The notes under the pieces are model-generated. The model was not told the DNA's origin, searched no databases, and saw only the letters and a list, made by a program, of their open reading frames with translations. This document shows, in pieces, positions 32,189-38,036 of a stretch of 38,036 nt of DNA (positions within the stretch are counted from its first letter, which is position 1; each line of letters starts with the position of its first letter). The DNA lies in assembly GCA_030431715.1 (NCBI GenBank), contig JAUIIO010000031.1, positions 1-38,036 of the forward strand, in the 5' to 3' direction. A program made the position numbers and the translations under genes. This stretch comes from a bacterium (lineage in GTDB: Bacteria > Bdellovibrionota_C > UBA2361 > RFPC01).

Positions 32189-34059
32189 GAGGCACCTCCT
32201 AGGAGTCTGAGGGCTAGGGCAGGTTGCTGGTTAGCTTGGGCAAGGACTGCCGCTGAAGCTTGTTGTAAGATATTAAGTCTTACTAGTCGGCTAGATTCAA
32301 AAGCAATATCAGCATCACGAATACGCGACTCTGCAGCACTATAACTCTGTACGCTAACATCGAGATTGTTTGCCGCGACTTCAAGCCTCGCCATAAAGGC
32401 TCCAATTTGTCCGCGCTGTTGACTGAGCTGCTCAATCTTATGCTGAAACTGTGGCAATGCTTGCCTAGCACCAACCATGCTCGATAGATCAAAGTCTAGG
32501 AGAGGAGAAACACCACTCGTTACTTCACTTAACCTCGAAGAGTACGCAAATGTGCTGGCAAAAACGGCGTCATACACGCCGTCATTGTTAATATCGGCTG
32601 CTGCCACGTCGTTAAAAGCAGAACCGGTTGCAAGAGAAATTGGAGCATCAAAAGAACCATCACCATTTCCAAAAAGGTACTGTCCTTGACCACTGTAATT
32701 TGCAATTAACAAATCTCTATTTCCATCGCCATCAAAATCACTGGTGACGATCTTGTTCGCAAATGTTCCTGCCATAAGAGAGAGAGTAGTCGCGCTTTGA
32801 AATGTTCCATCTCCATTACCAAAATGTATTATGGCCTCAGAGTTCGTTCCTACGGAAATAACATCTAGTACTCCATCTTTATTTAGATCATCGACGGTCA
32901 CATCACCAAGACTTCCTGAAGCAGAGTACGTTACTTGAGCTTGAAACGTTCCATCTCCATTTGCTAATTGAATGCCTACATACCCTGCGTGTTTGGCAAT
33001 AATGTCACTCAGACCATCACCATTCAGATCACCACTTTCTAATTCATGTAGATTAACTCCAACAGAGTGCGTAACAATACTTTGAAAAGTTCCATCTCCA
33101 TTACCCTGAAGCACACCGATACTGTCTGAAAATGAATTTGCAGACACAATATCAAGAACGCCATCACCTGTAACATCCGCTATAGTAAGATCTCTATTTC
33201 CAGCGCCACCTGTATACGAGGCAGGGGAGTTAAATGTCCCATCACCATTCCCTATGAGAACATGTACCGTTCCGCCGCCATCAGAGCGTACGGCTGCAAG
33301 ATCGAGTATTCCATCCCCATTAAAGTCTCCCGTTTCAACAGAACGTAAATTTGCGGCAATATTATGAACATATCCTGTCCCAGAGGCTTGCATTAGAAAA
33401 GTTCCATCACCTGTACCGAGCGCCACTTGAAGATCTCCGCCTGTTCGATCAATGCCGGCGACGTCTATATTTCCGTCATTGTTAAAATCTCCTACAGCAA
33501 AATCATCAACCGCATCTACAATGTTAAAGTTTGAAATACTAAACTCTTCGAAATTTCCCGTACCAATTGCACCTCCAAGGTTCGACTGAACTCCTCCCGA
33601 CAATCCGTATCCGGCTTGTAAGCGAAGTTCTCCAAACTCAGCATCAAATAGATTTCTTCCGTTAAACTCAGTACTTTTAACTATTCGAAAATACTCATCG
33701 GAGAGAGTCTGTGCTTCAGCATTCAGTGCTTGTCGCTGAACACCACTATACACTCCATTAGCAGACTGCTCAGCTAGCTCCTGTAGTCTGATCACGATGG
33801 AGGACAAGTTACTCAACGCACCGTCAGCAATATTCAGTAAACTAACGCCATCATTTAGATTTCTGATACCCTGAGCATACACACGCTGATCAGCGCGAAG
33901 TGAATCGGAGATAGCAAGACCGGCCGCATCATCAGATGCACGGTTGATCCGCTGGCCTGAACTGAGACGTTCAAAGACAGTCGACAACTCTTGTGAAGAG
34001 TTACTTAACCGGCGCTGCGTATTGAGTGCAGCAATGTTTAGACCGAGTGTGATCGGCAT
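32185..34059 (-). CDS. Flagellin with seven-bladed FG-GAP propeller insert (first of three)
   Basis: A 624-residue flagellin, promoter-proximal in the cluster. ATG 34059 is chosen (MPITLGLNIAALNTQ), as it aligns with the starts of the other two; an upstream in-frame ATG at 34089 would add ten non-conserved residues. Terminal flagellin domains are conserved. The insert (about 178-515) has seven calcium motifs: DFNNDGNID (191), DFNGDGILD, DVTGDGVLD, DLNGDGLSD, DLNKDGVLD, DFDGDGNRD and DINNDGVYD, with six GDG[TS]F strand ends. It ends LLGGAS, encoding the next gene's Shine-Dalgarno sequence. A sigma-28-like promoter lies about 80 bases upstream. Confidence 0.93.
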   Translation of the reverse strand: MPITLGLNIAALNTQRRLSNSSQELSTVFERLSSGQRINRASDDAAGLAISDSLRADQRVYAQGIRNLNDGVSLLNIADGALSNLSSIVIRLQELAEQSANGVYSGVQRQALNAEAQTLSDEYFRIVKSTEFNGRNLFDAEFGELRLQAGYGLSGGVQSNLGGAIGTGNFEEFSISNFNIVDAVDDFAVGDFNNDGNIDVAGIDRTGGDLQVALGTGDGTFLMQASGTGYVHNIAANLRSVETGDFNGDGILDLAAVRSDGGGTVHVLIGNGDGTFNSPASYTGGAGNRDLTIADVTGDGVLDIVSANSFSDSIGVLQGNGDGTFQSIVTHSVGVNLHELESGDLNGDGLSDIIAKHAGYVGIQLANGDGTFQAQVTYSASGSLGDVTVDDLNKDGVLDVISVGTNSEAIIHFGNGDGTFQSATTLSLMAGTFANKIVTSDFDGDGNRDLLIANYSGQGQYLFGNGDGSFDAPISLATGSAFNDVAAADINNDGVYDAVFASTFAYSSRLSEVTSGVSPLLDFDLSSMVGARQALPQFQHKIEQLSQQRGQIGAFMARLEVAANNLDVSVQSYSAAESRIRDADIAFESSRLVRLNILQQASAAVLAQANQQPALALRLLGGAS

Positions 34060-34135
34060 AACAACTATACTTCCGTGTACAACTCCCATTCATGCAGACG
34101 CAACTCGCCTGCAAAAATGGTACTCCATGTTAATA

Positions 34136-34166
34136 TTATCGGCAGGTTAGGTAATTTTCATAAATT
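34136..34166 (-). promoter_or_regulatory. Sigma-28 (FliA)-type promoter of the flagellin cluster
   Basis: On the minus strand GCCGATAA (34143-34136) is an 8/8 match to the sigma-28 -10 element. The -35 region 15 bases upstream is weak (TATG where TAAA is expected). It lies about 77 bases before the first flagellin ATG, as expected for a late, filament-stage flagellar gene. The remaining gap up to 34357 shows nothing else I can support. Confidence 0.6.
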
Positions 34167-34357
34167 GGATGGCGTAGATAGCGATACAATATACCCTGCC
34201 ATTTCAGGTGCTTAGGTGAGTTCTTCACAGTTATGGCTGATGTGACCGAGGTTCGGACTGAGATAAGGGGCTGAAACTTGGGTCGGGACGGAGGCAGGGA
34301 TAGCGTGACTGAAACACGTGAATCAATCGTGCTAATGTCACGACGCAAGTTTATTTA

Positions 34358-35278
34358 CTACCTTTTCGTCTGTGAGGAGTAAGTACTTTCAAAGATTTTG
34401 TCGGCATTTCCAGTTTCAAAACCGTCACGGCGATGCTTACGTTCAATCTTATCCGGCGGTAAATCTTTATATTCATCAAGCACTTTACGTTCAGCAAATT
34501 CGACATACGAACCTGAGATAAGATGAATATCACTCTCTGTACCATCAGGTGATGCGAAGCGTGCTTCAACCATTTCAGCCACTGTTGAACTTTGAATAAG
34601 CTTTCCATCTTCGCTGATTTTTATCTTACCGCCCGAGTCATTAAGCTTGACTCCGAGCCCTTCAAGATACACATTGAACTCTTCAATCGTGCTATATCCA
34701 GCAGGCAGTTTATGTACACTGATCGTAAAATGATTCAGATAGTAACGGTTATAAATGACCCATCCAGCGTACTCAGACGCTTCAGATAACGCTTGATAGT
34801 CGTACCATGTAGGGGTTCTCCAAAGAGGAGCATGGAGATACTTATCAACTTCTTCACCGTTATCAAGATTAAGTGAATCAACAGGATCGCTCTTAACCTC
34901 ATCGGTATACGCCTTAATTATTCGTTGTGTAGCTTCAGGTAATTTATCAACACAGAGCTCTGAGATAAATATGCGGGGATAGTGATCCTCAGGTGGGGAA
35001 TACCAGTGGGCGTTTAGCTTTTTCCCTTCAAAATAGTAGTAATCTCTCTTTTCGTACCCGTAATGAAGGAAGATCTTTTCAAAAGAGGCGATACCAAGAG
35101 AGGGCACCCCCATGGTACGAAACGCAATATGATCATTTTGTATATCGTCTTCAGTTGCGACCACGCCGTCTTTAACCATGGCGCTCAGAATCTTATCGAC
35201 ATCAGGTACGCGCTCTTTGTAGCGACGCATAAGTCCTGAAAGAACTGTATCAAGAGGGGTGGGGGAGTTTGCTGTCAT
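34358..35278 (-). CDS. DUF1338 / 2-oxoadipate dioxygenase-decarboxylase-like (HglS family) protein
   Basis: A 306-residue DUF1338 protein. NDHIAFRTMG (about residue 48-57) carries the first iron-ligand histidine; YYLNHFTISVHKL (about 180) carries the second; GSYVEFAERKVL near the C-terminus carries the glutamate ligand. In Pseudomonas HglS this fold converts 2-oxoadipate to D-2-hydroxyglutarate in lysine breakdown; the shorter, about 300-residue form seen here is common in bacteria and plants. Other lysine-catabolic genes are not nearby. It is 20 bases downstream of the next gene to its right, perhaps in one operon. Confidence 0.85.
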   Translation of the reverse strand: MTANSPTPLDTVLSGLMRRYKERVPDVDKILSAMVKDGVVATEDDIQNDHIAFRTMGVPSLGIASFEKIFLHYGYEKRDYYYFEGKKLNAHWYSPPEDHYPRIFISELCVDKLPEATQRIIKAYTDEVKSDPVDSLNLDNGEEVDKYLHAPLWRTPTWYDYQALSEASEYAGWVIYNRYYLNHFTISVHKLPAGYSTIEEFNVYLEGLGVKLNDSGGKIKISEDGKLIQSSTVAEMVEARFASPDGTESDIHLISGSYVEFAERKVLDEYKDLPPDKIERKHRRDGFETGNADKIFESTYSSQTKR

Positions 35279-35299
35279 AATGTCATTATAACACGCATA

Positions 35300-35923
35300 T
35301 CAGTTACCACGAAAGCTACCTGATACCTCGTGAAGACAGTATGACATAAAGTCAAAATTATCAGATACCCGTTTTAAAACAGGGGCAGGCACGATTCGCT
35401 CTCCGGCCGAGGGACTCCGGAGGCCACACTCCAGCTCAAAAGCGAGATCGCTGGATGCTCTGGCCGCTCTACGGAAATAGGTCACGGCGAGCTCCTTATA
35501 GTCTAAAAGCTGCTCATGAGTTCTATCGTAAAATTTCTTGAGCCCATCCGGATAAAATCCATTAAAAAAGAGAATCACATCACCAACGTTTTTACTTCTT
35601 AAATAACACTTCTCTGGGTCCGAAGCACTGGCGTCAGCCAGCGAAGCCAGCTGTGTAATCGACCAGACGGTTTGTCCGGACGGTGTCTTTTCATTAAAAG
35701 CATCTTCGGTCCGCACAAAGCCACTACAAAGATCAGAAGCATAATCCACGATACCGGTATCCGCACAGCCAAAATCAGTGAATACATGTTCAACGTGTGC
35801 TCTGAAAGTATACTCGACGGCATCTGCGCTTAGTGAGGGGCTTTTGGGCACGATAAGATGGCCAACCTCAACGGGTGACTCCATTCGCTTTTCAGGTTGT
35901 TCGTTCGGGCCAGATTGGGACAT
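35300..35923 (-). CDS. Hypothetical protein
   Basis: A 207-residue soluble protein of no recognised family. ATG 35923 (MSQSGPNEQPEKRM) is chosen over an upstream ATG at 35944 because a purine-rich GGGGAGTAAAGAAG precedes it. The middle (YTFRAHVEHVFTDFGCADTGIVDYASDL) and the end (DNFDFMSYCLHEVSGSF) are the most distinctive parts. There is no signal peptide. It is transcribed in the same direction as the DUF1338 gene. Confidence 0.65.
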   Translation of the reverse strand: MSQSGPNEQPEKRMESPVEVGHLIVPKSPSLSADAVEYTFRAHVEHVFTDFGCADTGIVDYASDLCSGFVRTEDAFNEKTPSGQTVWSITQLASLADASASDPEKCYLRSKNVGDVILFFNGFYPDGLKKFYDRTHEQLLDYKELAVTYFRRAARASSDLAFELECGLRSPSAGERIVPAPVLKRVSDNFDFMSYCLHEVSGSFRGN

Positions 35924-35979
35924 GAGTACTTCTTTACTCCCCATACTAATACAGAAATGACGTTGGGCAAATAAAAAAA

Positions 35980-37809
35980 TTACCGGGTTCGAAAGACCTG
36001 AACTTTCCTGCTTTCTGCCACTTTTTCCCAGGTCGGATCAATAAGAATAGGCGCATACCTCTTTCTTTCAACAGGCCCTATCAGCACATATTTCAGCTCT
36101 GGATCTCCGGGCAGATTTCTATTTTTCCCCTTATAAAACCTTGAAATAGCGCGCTCACGGTAGTACGAGTTGCCGCCATGGGTCCAGATCATACCAGGAA
36201 AACCAAGATACATCGGACGGCCCGACAAAAGCGTAATGCTATTGTGAATCGGTGCAGACAATATTGATTCTCCAGCAGGAACTTTCTTCGTTATCTGATA
36301 AGCAGCATTTATTGCAATATCGTCCCAGAGAACATACGTCTTTCCTCGAGTAGCTCCGTAGCGAACAAGATCTAGAGCCGAAGAGAGGCTATGGAACAAC
36401 ACGAAGAGAATAACTACAGGCTTCCACTGAAAACGGCTGTAGAGTTTTGCCAGCACGATCCCAACAGCAGGATAAAAATAAATAAAGGCGTAAATAAGAA
36501 GCTTGGTATTGTCCCACTTCCACCTAGCAAAGAGAAAAATGCTACAAAAAATAAAAAGGACATATCCAATGACCGCAAGAGATTTCACATCGCGAGGAAT
36601 ACGCCTTAAAAATAGCGATAAAAAGACTACTGGTATTATAAAGCCAGTGTTTTTGAACCAAAACCAGATAGGGGATTCACTTCCGATCATCCAGCCGGGA
36701 TTAAAAGAGATATGGTTTGCAGTAGCGCTCTGAAATGCATAATAGGAAACCTCAACAAGACCAATTGGCAGCGCCGTTAAGAGCACCCAGAGTAATAACC
36801 GAAAGGGCAGAAAAAACGAAAAGTATAGAAGGGGAAGAGCTACGGCCAGCGCCGTATGGGCGTGAAAGAGGGGAATAAGTCCAATGAGAATACCCACAAA
36901 GAGGGCTGAACCTCGATCTTTTACTTCTCGAAATAACGTAAGCACAGTTATAGCTAACGAAAAACCAAACAGAAAAGAACGTTGCGGAATAAAATAAGCC
37001 AGAAGGGCGCTTGGAAGGAAATACCCTTCCGCATCACCCGCAGCGCCTGCGAGGTACGGAAGATCTGCGTAAGTAACTGAACGCAAAAAACTCCCCGGTG
37101 AAAGGTCTTCGAGGCGTAAAAAACCCAGAACACCACCGTGAAACAACAACAAAAGTGCAGCAATCAGCCCGGCCGATCGACTCTCGGTGAGCGAACATAC
37201 AAATCGGTAAAAGACAATAAATCCCGCTGTAATAAGCAGTGTTGCAGGAAGCTCCAACGCGCCCTCAAGAGACATTCCAGCGCCGATAAGCACCGCGCTA
37301 TAAAAGTCTGAGAGAAAGGGATACACAAGCTGCGTGTTGGACAGAATAGGGCTCTCAGGGGGAAAAGACTGCCCTTCCACAAAATTTGTCACAAGCCCCA
37401 CATGCAGCGGCAGATCACCAAAACAATTTAAATGCCCGGTCCTCAAAAGTCCCTTAGAAACAAGTAAAACTCTGGAACTGATACAATACGCCACCAGCAA
37501 AAATACCGGCGCCAAACGCATTATTACCGGATCAGTAAAAAGCTCACGCCGGACATCACTCAAAGAATCTAAGTAAAAAACAGCAAGCAGCAGAATAAAA
37601 ACTGTTGATACTAAGATTGAGATCCTAAGATCAAATACCGAGGTAAGTAAAAAAGTAAGTGTAACGTAAAGCGAAAGGCCAGCAACAACTCCAAAGGCTA
37701 GTAGAGAGAGACGCTCACGTTGCGAGGTAAACCTGCAAACAAGAACAACACCGCAAAGCGCCGGCAAGAACACGCACACCAGAAAAGAAACCAACGCCTG
37801 ATAAGCCAT
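35980..37809 (-). CDS. Polytopic membrane protein, GT-C glycosyltransferase-like
   Basis: A 609-residue integral membrane protein with about a dozen hydrophobic segments through residue 475, then a soluble C-terminal domain. The first large periplasmic loop has CFGDLPLHVGLVTNFVEGQSFPPESP, then LVYPFLSDFYSAVL, the acidic-residue pattern typical of GT-C lipid-sugar-dependent transferases of the PMT/ArnT type (GD..FH near the first loop, then YPF..D). FARWKWDNTKLLIYAFIYFYP is a further conserved-looking segment. The acceptor is unknown. No other glycan genes are visible in the window. Confidence 0.72.
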   Translation of the reverse strand: MAYQALVSFLVCVFLPALCGVVLVCRFTSQRERLSLLAFGVVAGLSLYVTLTFLLTSVFDLRISILVSTVFILLLAVFYLDSLSDVRRELFTDPVIMRLAPVFLLVAYCISSRVLLVSKGLLRTGHLNCFGDLPLHVGLVTNFVEGQSFPPESPILSNTQLVYPFLSDFYSAVLIGAGMSLEGALELPATLLITAGFIVFYRFVCSLTESRSAGLIAALLLLFHGGVLGFLRLEDLSPGSFLRSVTYADLPYLAGAAGDAEGYFLPSALLAYFIPQRSFLFGFSLAITVLTLFREVKDRGSALFVGILIGLIPLFHAHTALAVALPLLYFSFFLPFRLLLWVLLTALPIGLVEVSYYAFQSATANHISFNPGWMIGSESPIWFWFKNTGFIIPVVFLSLFLRRIPRDVKSLAVIGYVLFIFCSIFLFARWKWDNTKLLIYAFIYFYPAVGIVLAKLYSRFQWKPVVILFVLFHSLSSALDLVRYGATRGKTYVLWDDIAINAAYQITKKVPAGESILSAPIHNSITLLSGRPMYLGFPGMIWTHGGNSYYRERAISRFYKGKNRNLPGDPELKYVLIGPVERKRYAPILIDPTWEKVAESRKVQVFRTR

Positions 37810-37913
37810 ACCACGCCAAACGTACTACAACGCCGGCGGTTCGCACACCGCAAGAAACCCATCGAAACACCTTAAAAAGAACACGCAGCACCCCCCTGAG
37901 CCCAGCCCTTCTT

Positions 37914-37935
37914 CACGAGAATTCTAGTTCTCGTG
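37914..37935. repeat. Short perfect hairpin
   Basis: CACGAGAA and TTCTCGTG flank TTCTAG. It lies in the 140-base gap between the GT-C-like gene and the possible gene end at the window edge. No T-run follows on either strand; role unknown. Confidence 0.45.
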
Positions 37936-37949
37936 ATCTATGTGCACGA

Positions 37950-38036
37950 TTATTGAATAACTTGCTCACACAGGACAGCGGAGCATCGGTTTGTAAGATG
38001 CACCTTATGCCCAGGCGGTTCATGCGTCAATAATTT
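37950..38036 (-). CDS. Possible C-terminal fragment of a gene beyond the window edge
   Basis: The minus-strand frame is open from the window end for 28 codons (starting KLLTHEPPGHKVHL, ending CEQVIQ) and stops at 37950. It is too short to identify; it may be the end of an upstream gene or chance. Confidence 0.25.
   Translation of the reverse strand, partial: KLLTHEPPGHKVHLTNRCSAVLCEQVIQ

Noticed and set aside
28900..33500. Regularly spaced short DNA repeats resembling a CRISPR-like or minisatellite array
   Set aside because: They are the codons of the FG-GAP motifs (DG.F and D.N.DG..D) in the flagellin genes, vary in spacing and sequence, and stay in frame.
34136..34348. 70-codon minus-strand ORF upstream of the flagellins
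   Set aside because: It overlaps the sigma-28-like promoter and has no ribosome binding site or recognisable motif.
1..38036. tRNA, rRNA or CRISPR loci
   Set aside because: No cloverleaf-like or rRNA-like segment and no direct-repeat/spacer array was noticed on either strand; a covariance search would be needed to exclude small RNAs.

Overview
This window comes from a flagellated, diderm (Gram-negative type) bacterium of moderate GC. Signal peptides, a lipobox protein, a periplasmic binding protein and flagellins support this; the sequence does not show me the lineage. The left third (about 1-11165) is the distal part of a sedentary chromosomal integron. It holds about 18 mostly single-gene cassettes, nearly all on the + strand, separated by attC sites whose outer boxes read GTATAAC ... 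GTTATAC. For most cassettes the first 7-12 bases are the reverse complement of the R'' box of the cassette's own attC, so cassette boundaries can be set from the sequence alone. The integrase and attI are not in the window and should lie to the left. Cassette products are a RelE/Gp49-like toxin with its antitoxin, a DUF218/YdcF protein, five GNAT acetyltransferases, a Nudix hydrolase, a cupin, a SnoaL-like protein, an orphan branched-chain-amino-acid-type binding protein, an LprI-like lipoprotein and several unknowns. IS3-family ends interrupt attC sites at both edges of cassettes 1-12.

From 11.2 to 23.6 kb lies ordinary, mostly + strand chromosome. It encodes an unknown protein, a PP2C-like phosphatase with a C-terminal extension, a 2H phosphoesterase, a PhzF-family protein, a methyltransferase, several unknown or secreted small proteins, an RpoA-CTD-like HhH protein, a membrane protein fused to a spermidine-synthase-like domain, and two charged proteins that seem to share a repeated alpha/beta module.

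At 23.8-25.9 kb is a compact bufferin-type RiPP operon: a precursor (signal peptide plus a Cys-rich [E/D]CSGDK repeat), a DUF692/MNIO maturase and its DUF2063 partner. A perfect 28-bp inverted repeat sits between the precursor and the maturase, and a candidate ECF-type promoter lies upstream. A large two-Rossmann flavoprotein-like gene follows.

At 28.5-34.1 kb, on the minus strand, are three tandem flagellin genes, the most striking locus here. Each keeps the conserved N- and C-terminal flagellin domains, but the variable domain is replaced by exactly seven FG-GAP/VCBS Ca2+-binding blades, predicting a full integrin-alpha-like beta-propeller on each subunit. The genes overlap by ATGA, and the last codons of each upstream gene supply the Shine-Dalgarno sequence of the next. 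A near-consensus sigma-28 -10 element lies upstream. The right end carries, on the minus strand, a DUF1338 (2-oxoadipate dioxygenase-like) gene, an unknown gene and a GT-C-like membrane protein.
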